A stretch of 64,000 nucleotides of DNA from contig NZ_CP006018.1 of assembly GCF_000706765.1 (NCBI RefSeq), positions 1,302,001 through 1,366,000 on the forward strand, read 5' to 3'. The translations under genes were made by a program, and so were the position numbers. Every line of letters begins with the position of its first letter. Positions within the stretch are counted from its first letter, which is position 1. Below the pieces are notes generated by a model. That model ran no database searches and had not been told where the DNA came from. It saw only the letters and a program-made list of their open reading frames with translations. Shown piece by piece: positions 27,439 to 36,829 of this stretch. This stretch comes from Bifidobacterium [indicum] DSM 20214 = LMG 11587 (GTDB lineage Bacteria; Actinomycetota; Actinomycetes; Actinomycetales; Bifidobacteriaceae).

Positions 27439-28713
27439 TCACTCGATGGTCCTGGCCGCGACCTTGCCCCACTCCTTGTCGAGTGTGGACAGGGCCGAAT
27501 CAAGGTCGCCATCCAGCATGGCCTTGTTCAGAATGGGGTTGTAACTGATGCTTGAGGGTATCTGATGATCCGCATACCCCTTGATCCTGCCGGAATCGAT
27601 CCAGTACTGCGCCGGTTTCAGGGTAGGGACCTCATCGACCGGAATGGACGAGAGGGAGGGGATGAGCTGCTGGGACTTGACGAATCTGCGCTGCACCTCA
27701 TCGGAGAAGAGATAGTCGATGAAGGCCATTGATTCCTTCTCATGCTTGGGATCGGCACCCATGGTGATGGCCACATCCCCTCCCGAGACCAGGATGGCAT
27801 CCCTGGCGTCGTCCGTCGGATAGGGGAAAAAGCCTATATGTATCTTGGGGTTGATCTGCGTGACCGGGGCCATGGACCAGTTCCCGGCCAGGAGCATGGC
27901 CCCCTCGCCCCTGGCGAAGGCCGAGTTGCCGTCCTCGTATGTCATGGTTCTGACATCATTGGTCGAGTGCTGGTATATCCAATGGAGTCGTTCCAACAGA
28001 GGCTTGAAGTTCTTTTCGAAGGAGACGGGTGAATCCGGTCCCACACTCCTGCCCTCGTCACGCATCTTGTCCCAGAACCCGTCATTGTCGTAATAAGGTG
28101 CCAGGCCGTCGAAGGGCGTGGAAACACGGTTGGGGTCGCCAAGGGTGCCGATGAAGGGAGCCACTCCGTTGGCCTCCAGCACGGTCACGGCATTTTCAAG
28201 GTCCTTCCAGGTACGTGGTTCCTCAATGCCGTAGCGTTTGAAAATATCGATGTTGTAGGTGATGCCGCAGACGTTGCCTGCGTAGGGAAGCATATTGATC
28301 TGCCCACCGTCGCGCCCCAGCCCGTTAATCACAGACTGCATGGCCGGCCGCACCCGTGGGGCGATCGAAGTCTTGCTGAAATCATAGAAGACGCCGGCCT
28401 TGGCCATCTTACCCATGCTTCCATTTGGGTTCAGAGCTATGACATCGGGGGTGCGGTCCTTGACCAGGAGGGCCCTCAGAGCCGTATCTGCGGATGAGAC
28501 CTGATTCTGCACCACCTTGATATTCGGGTGCGACTTCTCGAAATCGGCGATGATTCTGGAGTAGTCCTCCACTGCTTCAGGCTTGGTCTGGAAAAAGCTC
28601 AGGGTTGTCACTTCGCCCCCTCCCGAGCCGGCACACGCAGACAGGGGTGCCAGAACCACCACGGCAAGCCCCACGGTAATGGCACGCATCAGCTTGTTCT
28701 CTTTTATCTTCAT
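27439..28713 (-). CDS. Extracellular sugar-binding lipoprotein of an ABC transporter
   Basis: Family 1 solute-binding protein that captures an oligosaccharide outside the cell. The 424 residues start with a lipoprotein signal; the lipobox LSAC places the lipid-modified residue at C27. The mature part resembles MalE/UgpB-type binders (TTLSFFQTKPEAVEDYSRIIADFEK; GEGAMLLAGNWSMA). The frame is open upstream, but MKIKENKLMR at 28713 starts the signal peptide. It is the first gene of the operon, with an operator-like site over its promoter. The ligand is unknown; the linked glycosidase may act on it. Confidence 0.92.
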   Translation of the reverse strand: MKIKENKLMRAITVGLAVVVLAPLSACAGSGGGEVTTLSFFQTKPEAVEDYSRIIADFEKSHPNIKVVQNQVSSADTALRALLVKDRTPDVIALNPNGSMGKMAKAGVFYDFSKTSIAPRVRPAMQSVINGLGRDGGQINMLPYAGNVCGITYNIDIFKRYGIEEPRTWKDLENAVTVLEANGVAPFIGTLGDPNRVSTPFDGLAPYYDNDGFWDKMRDEGRSVGPDSPVSFEKNFKPLLERLHWIYQHSTNDVRTMTYEDGNSAFARGEGAMLLAGNWSMAPVTQINPKIHIGFFPYPTDDARDAILVSGGDVAITMGADPKHEKESMAFIDYLFSDEVQRRFVKSQQLIPSLSSIPVDEVPTLKPAQYWIDSGRIKGYADHQIPSSISYNPILNKAMLDGDLDSALSTLDKEWGKVAARTIE

Positions 28714-28825
28714 TGACAGTTCTCCTCTGCCCGTCCGAACCGGCCTGGATTGATGCCGAAGTTCGACTTGCGATTGCAACCCATCGGGATGGTGAACACC
28801 TGAACCGCCATTGGCACCCCGATTG

Positions 28826-28863
28826 TTGATGTAAACGTTAGCACCCGCTTCTGCGATTGGCAA
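28826..28863 (-). promoter_or_regulatory. Promoter of the sugar ABC operon with overlapping LacI-type operator
   Basis: On the minus strand TTGCCA (28863-28858), a 17-bp spacer and TAACGT (28840-28835). The -10 hexamer overlaps the near-palindrome GCTAACGTTTACATC (28842-28828), which shares the core TGTAWACGTTA with two other sites at this locus. Binding of the LacI protein here would block transcription. Confidence 0.6.
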
Positions 28864-28973
28864 GCACATCAGAGCCTTATAAGGTCGTCACGATGGAATG
28901 GCTTAAAATCAGCGCTCTACCAAAACTCGCGCTACGGGGAAAGAGATGAGCGCTGACTAAAAACCAGGCATTC

Positions 28974-28988
28974 TATGTATACGTATCC
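28974..28988. promoter_or_regulatory. LacI-type operator upstream of lacI
   Basis: TATGTATACGTATCC contains the perfect palindrome ATACGTAT with central CG, as in many LacI-family operators. It lies 71 bp before the regulator start and suits autoregulation. The whole 345-bp gap 28714-29058 holds this site and the opposite promoter but no gene. Confidence 0.55.
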
Positions 28989-29058
28989 ACTCACATAGCT
29001 CCCCATGATAGTATTCCCTTGGTATTGCAAGCCTGAGCGGGGGAATGGAGGGGGCATC

Positions 29059-30072
29059 GTGGGAGCATCCATACAGGACGTGGCCGAACGGGCCGGGGTC
29101 TCCATAGCCACAGTCTCCCGGACCTTCACCCTCCCCGACAAGGTGCTTCCGGAAACCAGGAAGAAGGTCCTCGAAGCCGCCCGGGAACTTGACTACACCA
29201 TATCCAGATCCGCATCGGCCCTGAAATCGGGGAAGTCATCACGAATCGCTTTCCTGACAGGCGGGGAGTTGGACTCCTGGTACGACTCCCACGTCCTGGC
29301 GGGACTGAACTCCATCCTCCATGACGAGGGGTACGACATACCCCTCTATGCCGTATCCGATGTTCAGGAGCGTCACGCCTTCTTCTCCGACATGTCCATC
29401 AAACGCAACGCTGATGCCGTCATGGTCGTGTCCTTCCAGATATCCCACACTGAAGCGGACAAACTGGCAACGACCGGCATCCCCCTATTGGGAATCAACA
29501 CCGAGCCGATTCCGGAGTTCTCTGCAACGGTCGGCATTGACGAGACCAGCAGCATGGAACTGGTTGTCAACCACCTGTTCAACCAGGGACACCGCAGCAT
29601 TGCCTACGTATGCCTGGACCCGGATACCGAGTCCTTCAAGTGGAACGGCCGTGCTCGACTCCAGGCTTTTCTTTCCTCGTGTTCCAAGCTCGGCGACCAG
29701 GTGGAACCCACAGTCATCCATGCGCCCAAGGACGAGACGCGGGCGGATTACGCCCTTTCCCAGCTGTCCAGGATGAATCGACCCCCCACGGCCGTAATCT
29801 GCATGAACGACGAATACGCCCTCCCACTCATATTCTGCATGCAACGCTCAGGCTGGATGGTGCCCCGGGACATGTCGGTGGTCGGATTCGACGATTCGAC
29901 CTATGCTCGCGAGATCGGGCTGACCACCATTCACCAGGACCCCTACGAAATGGGACGGTCAGCGGCCACTACCCTCCTTGGACTGCTCGCTGGTCAGGAG
30001 CCCTCCGAGAGCGTACGGATCCAACCCTCCTTCCTGGCTGTCCGCAGCACCACGGCACCCCCGGAACACTGA
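29059..30072 (+). CDS. LacI-family transcriptional regulator
   Basis: Sugar-responsive repressor, 337 residues. The N-terminal helix-turn-helix reads ASIQDVAERAGVSIATVSRTF with hinge YTISRSASALKSGKS, followed by a periplasmic-binding-protein-like effector domain (SVVGFDDSTYAREIGLTTIHQD). The start is a GTG at 29059 with GGAGGGG upstream, placing the HTH at residue 3-4 as is normal; an ATG at 29005 would add an unlikely leader. It is divergent from the ABC operon and upstream of the glycosidase. Three related operators suggest it governs all three units. Confidence 0.93.
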   Translation: MGASIQDVAERAGVSIATVSRTFTLPDKVLPETRKKVLEAARELDYTISRSASALKSGKSSRIAFLTGGELDSWYDSHVLAGLNSILHDEGYDIPLYAVSDVQERHAFFSDMSIKRNADAVMVVSFQISHTEADKLATTGIPLLGINTEPIPEFSATVGIDETSSMELVVNHLFNQGHRSIAYVCLDPDTESFKWNGRARLQAFLSSCSKLGDQVEPTVIHAPKDETRADYALSQLSRMNRPPTAVICMNDEYALPLIFCMQRSGWMVPRDMSVVGFDDSTYAREIGLTTIHQDPYEMGRSAATTLLGLLAGQEPSESVRIQPSFLAVRSTTAPPEH

Positions 30073-30099
30073 CAGGTATCCGTCAGGTCATCCCGACGT

Positions 30100-30127
30100 T
30101 TGATTTTATCGATGTATACGTTATCAT
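30100..30127 (+). promoter_or_regulatory. Promoter of the glycosidase gene with LacI-type operator in the spacer
   Basis: TTGATT (30100-30105), 16 bp, then TATCAT (30122-30127). The sequence GATGTATACGTTATC (30111-30125) lies between and over these hexamers and matches the operator before the ABC operon. Confidence 0.6.
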
Positions 30128-30240
30128 TGGCTGAGGAAAGCAGGAATCCGCAATGAGGGGACTCCTGGAACGTGTGCCGGCCAAGGATCGATGCCCGGCG
30201 CGATACGGACTTTCCACACTCTTGCTGGAAGGAGCAATTG

Positions 30241-32505
30241 ATGCCGGTTCCAACCCCGGAAACCCAGGAAACCACCGCCGATATCTCTCTGATGGGATAC
30301 GACCGGAAAGGGGCGGCACGAAACAGGACCAGCCTCTTCGCCGCAGCCGGTCTCGAATGGCCCGACGGTATGGTCATGGAGTGCGACCTGGGCAGGTTCA
30401 CCGACTACCCCTTCAGCGTGGATGTGTCCAACAACCGACTCCTGGCCGCCCTGGACAGGAGCGGTCAGGTCAGAAGAGCCGTTACCGCGGTCGGACTCGA
30501 TGACGTACGAGGCAAGACCATTCCCGGTGTCTACGTATATAAGAAAATGGCATTCTGCCAGGGACACATGGGGTTGCAGGTCTCCTGCCATGGCCGCAGG
30601 AGCCAGTCCCCCGCACTCTCCTTCATTGATGACCTCATTCCCGTTTTCGACGCAAGCATCGACGGCCTTCACAGTCGGACCACGGTCTTCGTGCCGCAGC
30701 AGGGCGGGCGGCGGCCCCTGAGCATGATCCAGCTGTGCAGGCTGACCAACAAGGGCAGTGGGCCGGTGGACGTGGACCTGTCCACCCTCACCTCCGTTCA
30801 AGGAAAGGACGGAACGGCTCCCCTCCCCCTGTCGGTCAATCTCCTGGACGACCACCCGAAGAGCCAGGACCGTATCGACCGGGATGCCTCAAAACCTGAC
30901 ATACCCCTTCAAGGAACCGGAAGGATCCATCTGGAAGCAGGTGAGAGCCAGGACGTGGCTGCCGTCCTCGATTTCTCCGAAGACCGGAGGAATCTAACCA
31001 CGTATGCAAGCGTCCAAGACTGCCGGAAGGCCCTTGAAGAGACCCTGACCGTCCGGCGCAACCACCTGGGAAGGATGACCATTCCCGAGGATCCCTGGTA
31101 CGGCGAACTTGTGACCCGCTCAGCCGAACTGGCCCGGCAGAGTCTCCTGCTCCTTGACGACGGGCGGGCTGCCGGCTCGTTCTGGGGATCCAACGCCAAC
31201 CCGCTCCCGGATGTGTGGACCCGCGACTTCGGATATTGCGCCATGGGGCTGGTCGACAGCAATCCAGACCTGGCCAACCCGATGATTGAGTTCCTGGCCC
31301 AATACGGCATACCAGAGCAGGCCTGGGAACGCGAGGCCAGAATGCATCCGGATGCCAGCGGATTCGAACACTCTCTGGGTAACTCTTGCCTGGCCGTCAT
31401 CCTGGCCTCGATGCTGACGCACCGGCACGGGGCAAAGGCCCTCCAAGTCAACCAAGCGGTGTTCTCCGACTACGTGCGCAGACTCGCCTCGGACCTGATT
31501 GCAAAGCGACCAGCACCCGGACGCCTTTATGAGACTCTGTATATCTCGGATGGACCCTCTCGCGGCGACTACCACACCGGATCCAACATACTGGCCTGGA
31601 AGGCGGCCAAAGCCATGGCCGAGGACTTCACCGACCTCCTGGACGAAGACCAGGCTGAGCAGTTGGACGACATAGCGGACCAACTTCGCCGGTCACTGAA
31701 CGACGAGTGTGTCCAAACCATCGACGGCATGCCCATGTACGTGGAAGGAGCCAACGAGGATGGAACCATCATCGGTGTCCATGATGGGGAGGAGAGCGAC
31801 CTGACCCTGGCATCGGTCTATGGGTTCGCCAGCCGCGACGACGAACGAATCCGCAATCACGCCATCTGGGCCCACAGCACCAGCGACCCCTACTACGCCC
31901 CAGTTACCGGAGGAATCGACTTCTGGGACTTCGATGACAGCAATGGAATCACCTATCCCGGTCACATCCATGGCCTCTGCCGGGCGAACACCCGGGAGGA
32001 GCTCAATCGGAGCCTGCTCGAACTGCGCAAGACCACCGACCTGGACGGCTCATTCTGGTGGTGGCCCTTTGAACATGCCGAGCAGGACCCGACCCGAGTC
32101 AAGCGCGGTCTGGGCAAGTGCGGTTGGTGCGCCGGCGAATTCGTCAGCTTCTTCCTCCACGACATCATGGGCATCGAGCGCGACCAGGATACCCGCAGCA
32201 TCAAGGTGGCCCCCTATACGCCATGGGGGAGCTTCACCTGGGAGGGGTTGGCCTTCTGCGGGGGGACAATCGACTTCGGACAGGATGGGAACACCCTCCA
32301 TTTCACCAACCGGACCGACGAAACCCTCCATGTCAGCCTTCAGATCGCCATGCAACCAAACACCATGCTGGAAGATGTGACGCTGAATGGCGAGAGCAGA
32401 CGATACCAGGCCAGCGTGCTCCACCTGCATGACGGGTCCGCCGTCAGAGTGGAAGAGAAAGTCGCCCCCGGGACAAGCATCAACCTGCAGATCAGGACCA
32501 GATAA
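30241..32505 (+). CDS. Glycosidase of the (alpha/alpha)6 six-hairpin type, family not recognised
   Basis: A 754-residue cytosolic protein without signal peptide. The N-terminal third looks like a beta-sandwich; the rest looks like an (alpha/alpha)6 barrel, as in glucoamylase or debranching-type glycosidases. Candidate active-site parts are WTRDF at about 324-328, DYHTGSN near 442, DFWDFDDSNG near 560 and SFWWWPFEH near 603. A short beta domain ends the chain. I cannot place it in a numbered GH family with confidence. The ATG at 30241 follows AAGGAG. The locus (LacI, CUT1 importer, operator in its promoter) says it processes an imported oligosaccharide inside the cell. Confidence 0.7.
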   Translation: MPVPTPETQETTADISLMGYDRKGAARNRTSLFAAAGLEWPDGMVMECDLGRFTDYPFSVDVSNNRLLAALDRSGQVRRAVTAVGLDDVRGKTIPGVYVYKKMAFCQGHMGLQVSCHGRRSQSPALSFIDDLIPVFDASIDGLHSRTTVFVPQQGGRRPLSMIQLCRLTNKGSGPVDVDLSTLTSVQGKDGTAPLPLSVNLLDDHPKSQDRIDRDASKPDIPLQGTGRIHLEAGESQDVAAVLDFSEDRRNLTTYASVQDCRKALEETLTVRRNHLGRMTIPEDPWYGELVTRSAELARQSLLLLDDGRAAGSFWGSNANPLPDVWTRDFGYCAMGLVDSNPDLANPMIEFLAQYGIPEQAWEREARMHPDASGFEHSLGNSCLAVILASMLTHRHGAKALQVNQAVFSDYVRRLASDLIAKRPAPGRLYETLYISDGPSRGDYHTGSNILAWKAAKAMAEDFTDLLDEDQAEQLDDIADQLRRSLNDECVQTIDGMPMYVEGANEDGTIIGVHDGEESDLTLASVYGFASRDDERIRNHAIWAHSTSDPYYAPVTGGIDFWDFDDSNGITYPGHIHGLCRANTREELNRSLLELRKTTDLDGSFWWWPFEHAEQDPTRVKRGLGKCGWCAGEFVSFFLHDIMGIERDQDTRSIKVAPYTPWGSFTWEGLAFCGGTIDFGQDGNTLHFTNRTDETLHVSLQIAMQPNTMLEDVTLNGESRRYQASVLHLHDGSAVRVEEKVAPGTSINLQIRTR

Positions 32506-32545
32506 TCACCGGGCATCGGGAAGACACCAGACTCGCCCGGTATAT

Positions 32546-32584
32546 AAAAGGTGGTGCCCCCTCATTGAGGGGGCACCACCTTTT
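32546..32584. terminator. Bidirectional terminator, perfect 18-bp stem
   Basis: AAAAGGTGGTGCCCCCTC (32546-32563) pairs perfectly with 32567-32584 around the loop ATT. It has four A on one side and four T on the other, so it can stop transcription of both the glycosidase gene and the convergent gpm. Confidence 0.93.
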
Positions 32585-32629
32585 ATGTGGACTGGTGATA
32601 CCAGGCCGGACTGAATTACCGACTCAGAA

Positions 32630-33370
32630 TCACTTCTGGCCCTGGGCGGCGACGGCAGCGGCACCGGCGGCGGCCGCCTCCGGGTCCAGATACTCACCAC
32701 GGGGCTTGATGGGCTTGAAGTTCTCATCCAGCTCGTAGAGCAGGGGGATGGCCGTGGGGATGTTCACCTTGGCAATCTCTTCCTCGGTCAGGTTGTCAAG
32801 CATCTTGACGATGGCCCGCAACGAGTTGCCGTGGGCGGCAATCATGACGGTCTTGCCGGTCTTGAGCTCGGGAACGATATCGCTCTCCCAATACGGGGTG
32901 ACGCGCGTGACCACGTTGGCCAGAGCCTCTGCACGAGGCACGGGATCGCCTGCGTAACGGGAATCATGCGACTGGGAGTACTTGTCGTCCGGATCGATCT
33001 CGGGCGGAGGGGTGGCATAGGAGCGACGCCAGAGCATGAACTTCTCATCGCCGTACTCTTCGCGAATCTCGCTCTTGTCCTTACCCTGCAGGGCTCCGTA
33101 ATGACGCTCGTTCAGCCTCCAGTCGCGCTTGACGGGAATCCAGAGACGGTCCGCCTCATCCAGGGCGATGTTAGCGGTGTTGATGGCGCGACGCAGGAGG
33201 GAGGTGAAGACGATATCAGGCAGAACACCCTTGTCCTTGAGGAGCTTGCCGCCCTTCTTGGCTTCAGCCTCACCCTGCTCGGTCAGCGGGACATCCACCC
33301 AACCGGTGAACTGATTGGTTTTGTTCCATGCGCTCTGGCCATGCCGGAGCAGTACTAGTTTGTAAGTCAT
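32630..33370 (-). CDS. gpmA: 2,3-bisphosphoglycerate-dependent phosphoglycerate mutase
   Basis: Glycolytic enzyme interconverting 3- and 2-phosphoglycerate. The 246 residues carry the phosphohistidine motif [10 protein letters not shown] (H10), the substrate loop [30 protein letters not shown] and the second histidine motif AHGNSLRAI. The C-terminus ends in an Ala-rich tail ([16 protein letters not shown]). The ATG at 33370 is chosen; an upstream TTG adds only two residues. Confidence 0.96.
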   Translation of the reverse strand: MTYKLVLLRHGQSAWNKTNQFTGWVDVPLTEQGEAEAKKGGKLLKDKGVLPDIVFTSLLRRAINTANIALDEADRLWIPVKRDWRLNERHYGALQGKDKSEIREEYGDEKFMLWRRSYATPPPEIDPDDKYSQSHDSRYAGDPVPRAEALANVVTRVTPYWESDIVPELKTGKTVMIAAHGNSLRAIVKMLDNLTEEEIAKVNIPTAIPLLYELDENFKPIKPRGEYLDPEAAAAGAAAVAAQGQK

Positions 33371-33678
33371 ATACAAGAGTCTAAGACTTGAGTGGGACTC
33401 CCGACCAGGTTTATCTCAACCTGCTCCCCTTCCTGAAACAAGCGGAGGGGATTACCGAGGTTCTCCCGAGTACACGGCATATCGCGGGAGAATGAGACAT
33501 CTCATCAGAGGGCCTATCGGCCGGGCGATATCCCGAAATCGCCCGGCCCCAGTGGTTGAGTGTCGCCGCAGTCGACCATCCAAATCAGTGCGGCGCCAAC
33601 AAGACGGGCGGAGCACTGCAACGCAACCTGTCACAGAGCTACCGACGGTTCAAAGACCTACCACTCGTCGGCTGAGAG
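33371..33678. other. Intergenic gap with one hairpin
   Basis: No gene is evident in these 308 bp between gpm and menA. An 11-bp inverted repeat GGCCGGGCGAT / ATCGCCCGGCC (33519-33529 with 33538-33548) is the only strong structure. It has no T-run; it could terminate menA transcripts or belong to the gpm leader. Confidence 0.6.
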
Positions 33679-34662
33679 TCACACCAGTTCCAGAAGAAGC
33701 CCGACAGTCCAGCACAGAGCCGACACCAAGGTTCCCTTGCCTGCCAGCACAGAGGCCTTGGACTGATGCCCCTTGGCGAACTTCATGCAAATGAGGAGGA
33801 GGAAGGCCGCGATGGGGATGACGATGATGACAGCCGGGACGGAAACCGTGCCGAAGGTCCAGGAAATCGTGACGAACTGGACCAGGGAAATCAGAATGCT
33901 GATTGCATAGACCAGATAGAGGGAAATACGCGCCATCCTCTTTCCCACCAGGACCGCATACGTGTGTTTGCCGGCCTCCCGGTCCGAGTCGATGTCGCGA
34001 TAGTTATTGACCATGAGCAGGCCCACGGAGTTCAGCCCGCAGACACAGGCAGCCAGGATTCCGGTCAGGTCCACGGACCCGATGATGAAGTACTCGGTAC
34101 CCAGGGTTGCCACCAGCCCGAAGAAGATGAAGACACTGAGCTCACCCAGGCCATGGTATCCGTACGGGTGCTTGCCGCCGACATAGAACCATCCGGCAGC
34201 CAGACAGCAGATGCCCACCAGAATCATCCACCAATGACCGGTGATGGCCATGACAGCCAGCCCCATGACACAGGTAATTCCAGCAGCGATCAGGGTGGCT
34301 CGAAGGACCTTCCGGGGATCCACCCCTGCTGCGACCAGGCGTTGGGGCTTCCCTGAGACCGCCTCGGCAGCCCCGCGATTCTCGTCGGTTCCGCGTATGC
34401 CATCCGAATAGTCATTGGAGAAGTTCGCGGCAATCTGCATGGACAGGGCCAGGAAGACGAGCAGGACGAAGACCACTGCAATCCTGCCGGGAGTGGCCTG
34501 AATCAGATTGGGATCGGGAGGGGTGACCGAACAGCCACTGTTGCACTGCTCCTGAAGGCGGGCCCGGACCACCAGAGCGGCGGCCATGCCCACACAGACA
34601 GGCGCCACCGAGGCAGGAAGGGTCTTGGGCCTCATACCGTTAATCCACAATCTTGTATTCAT
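33679..34662 (-). CDS. menA: 1,4-dihydroxy-2-naphthoate polyprenyltransferase (UbiA family)
   Basis: Membrane enzyme that attaches the isoprenoid tail to the naphthoquinone ring in menaquinone synthesis. The 327 residues contain about eight helices, the prenyl-diphosphate Mg-binding motif in ANFSNDYSDGIRGTDEN and the second Asp-rich motif VNNYRDIDSDREAGKHT. The N-terminal RPKTLPASVAPV is typical of MenA. Menaquinone is not needed by strictly fermentative bifidobacteria, so it hints at residual respiration or redox use; no other men genes are here. Confidence 0.93.
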   Translation of the reverse strand: MNTRLWINGMRPKTLPASVAPVCVGMAAALVVRARLQEQCNSGCSVTPPDPNLIQATPGRIAVVFVLLVFLALSMQIAANFSNDYSDGIRGTDENRGAAEAVSGKPQRLVAAGVDPRKVLRATLIAAGITCVMGLAVMAITGHWWMILVGICCLAAGWFYVGGKHPYGYHGLGELSVFIFFGLVATLGTEYFIIGSVDLTGILAACVCGLNSVGLLMVNNYRDIDSDREAGKHTYAVLVGKRMARISLYLVYAISILISLVQFVTISWTFGTVSVPAVIIVIPIAAFLLLICMKFAKGHQSKASVLAGKGTLVSALCWTVGLLLELV

Positions 34663-34736
34663 CGCAACTCCTCATGCATTGGCAATTGCCACAAACCTGG
34701 CCCAGCTGTATCCGCCGGTCGCGCCGGTGGGACGAA

Positions 34737-36395
34737 TCAAGCCAGGGGCTTGACCAGGGGGAAGGTGATGGTCTCCCGGATGGAGGCACCGGTCAGAGCA
34801 ATCAGAAGCCGATCGATACCCATGCCCATACCCCCGGCCGGCGGCATACCGACACCCAGAGCCTCCAGGAAGTCCTCGTCGATATCCATGGCCTCCACAT
34901 CGCCCTGGCTCGCCATCTTGGCCTGCTCTACGAAGCGCTGACGCTGGACCACCGGATCGTTCAGCTCGGAATATCCGGTCGCCAATTCGAACCCGCGCAC
35001 GTAGAGGTCCCACTTCTCCACGACGCCCTTCTTGGTTCGGTGGGCCTTGACCAGAGGGGAGGTCTCTACGGGGAAGTCCCGCACGAAGGTGGGCTCGTAC
35101 AGCTTGTCCTGCCAGAAGTGCTCCCAGAGATGCTCGACCAGCTTGCCGTGGTTTTCGGCCGGCTCCTCCTCCAGGCCCAGCTTGTCGGCGATGGCCCGCA
35201 GGTGATCCTTGCCTGTCTCCGGGGTGATTTCCTCACCCAAGGATTCAGACAGGGACTCGTACATGCTGATCTGTTTCCATTCGCCACCGAAGTCGTACTT
35301 CTGCCCGTCGAGCAGGGTGACCTCCATGGAGCCGAAGGCGTCCTTGGCGGCGTTCTGTATCAGTTCCTTGGTCAGATCACCGATGGTGTCGTAGGTGCCA
35401 TAGGCCTGATATGCCTCAAGCATGGTGAACTCCGGGGCGTGGGTGCCGTCGGCACCCTCGTTGCGGAAATCACGGTTAATTTCGAAGACCCGCTCAATGC
35501 CTCCGACCAGGCAACGCTTGAGGAAGAGTTCAGGGGCGATGCGCAGGAAGAGATCGATATCGAAGGCGTTCATGTGGGTGGTGAAGGGTCGCGCCGCCGC
35601 TCCCCCATGGACGGTCTGCAGCATGGGGGTCTCCACCTCCATGAAGTCATGCCCGTCGAAGGTGCGACGCAGGGAGGAGACGGCCGCCGAACGGTGCCTG
35701 ACCATATCGCGCGCCTTTTCATCGGCGATCATGGCCAGGTAGGGCTTGCGGGTACGCTGCTCTTCGGTCAGGTCCTTGTGGAGGGCCGGCATGGGCCGCA
35801 ATGCCTTGGCGGCGATATCCCATTCGGTGGCGAAGACCGAGAGTTCACCGGTCTTGGACGACACCACCCTGCCGCGCAGGTACAGGTGGTCGCCCAGGTC
35901 GACCAGCTGCTTGAACCGCTTCAGGGAATCGGCACCTATCTCCCTCTTGGAGACCATGCCCTGAATACGGGTACCGTCGCCCGAGGAGAGCTGAACGAAG
36001 CAGAGACCACCGCCGTTGCGGAGGAAGAGAACGCGCCCGGCGATGCCGACCACGTCCTCGGTCTCCTGGCCGGGTTCAAGCTTGCCTTCATAACGGTCCC
36101 GAACCTGGTTGATGGTCTCCGTCACATCAAGATGAACCGGATATGGCTCAAGGCCATCCTTGAGCATCTGCGCACGCTTGGCCACACGGATCTGCACCTG
36201 CTCGGGATGCGCCTGGGGACCGAATTCCTTGTTGCTGGAGTCTATGGCCTCTTCGGGGCTGGCTCCGGATTCAACCCGGGCAGCGATGGCGTTGTCCTGA
36301 TCCAGCAGCATCTGGGCACGCTGGATGGTATTCATGCCCTCTTCGCCGGGCTCCTGGTCCTGTGGTCTTTCAGTGGTTTCGCTAGTCTCACTCAT
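34737..36395 (-). CDS. lysS: Lysyl-tRNA synthetase, class II
   Basis: Charges tRNA-Lys. The 552 residues have an N-terminal extension (about 50 polar residues), the OB-fold anticodon domain (VVGIAGRVLFLRNGGGLCFVQL) and the class II core with motif 2 FEINRDFRNEGADGTHAPEFTMLE and motif 3 GMGMGIDRLLIAL. The start is the ATG at 36395 (MSETSETTE). The stop lies 74 nt upstream of the menA start in the same direction. Confidence 0.96.
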   Translation of the reverse strand: MSETSETTERPQDQEPGEEGMNTIQRAQMLLDQDNAIAARVESGASPEEAIDSSNKEFGPQAHPEQVQIRVAKRAQMLKDGLEPYPVHLDVTETINQVRDRYEGKLEPGQETEDVVGIAGRVLFLRNGGGLCFVQLSSGDGTRIQGMVSKREIGADSLKRFKQLVDLGDHLYLRGRVVSSKTGELSVFATEWDIAAKALRPMPALHKDLTEEQRTRKPYLAMIADEKARDMVRHRSAAVSSLRRTFDGHDFMEVETPMLQTVHGGAAARPFTTHMNAFDIDLFLRIAPELFLKRCLVGGIERVFEINRDFRNEGADGTHAPEFTMLEAYQAYGTYDTIGDLTKELIQNAAKDAFGSMEVTLLDGQKYDFGGEWKQISMYESLSESLGEEITPETGKDHLRAIADKLGLEEEPAENHGKLVEHLWEHFWQDKLYEPTFVRDFPVETSPLVKAHRTKKGVVEKWDLYVRGFELATGYSELNDPVVQRQRFVEQAKMASQGDVEAMDIDEDFLEALGVGMPPAGGMGMGIDRLLIALTGASIRETITFPLVKPLA

Positions 36396-36503
36396 AACCC
36401 AACAGTGTACGCAAAAGCCGATACACGGCACCTATAGATGAGCCCCAACCGCCACGCCGAATGGTCTTGTACCACCCCACCGTGTAAAATCAAGGACTTG
36501 TCA

Positions 36504-36577
<74 letters not shown>

Positions 36578-36584
36578 CGGACAC

Positions 36585-36623
36585 ACGCAAGGGCAGACGG
36601 TTATCGTCTGCCCTTGCGTTTTA
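36585..36623 (+). terminator. Rho-independent terminator of tRNA-Pro
   Basis: A perfect 15-bp stem ACGCAAGGGCAGACG (36585-36599) with 36605-36619, 5-nt loop, then TTTAT. It starts 7 nt after the tRNA. From 36624 to 36829 I see nothing further. Confidence 0.93.
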
Positions 36624-36829
36624 TTTGCCCTGATGCGTCTATCCGTAATCGCAACCGGACGTTCCTCTGCACGTAATCACTTCCATCACCGATGCAGACA
36701 AGACCACGGCAACGGTGTGACCAAATCAACGTCCGTTTCCCGCGTTCAGTCATGCTAGCGGCTTTAGAATGGGAACACTGCTCTACGTACCGCCAGGTTC
36801 GCAGTGTCATCAAAGGCGAGGGAGGCCAC

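Noticed and set aside
34653-36437. Plus-strand open frame of about 594 codons opposite lysS
   Set aside because: It lies across the well-supported class II LysS gene and shows no family pattern.
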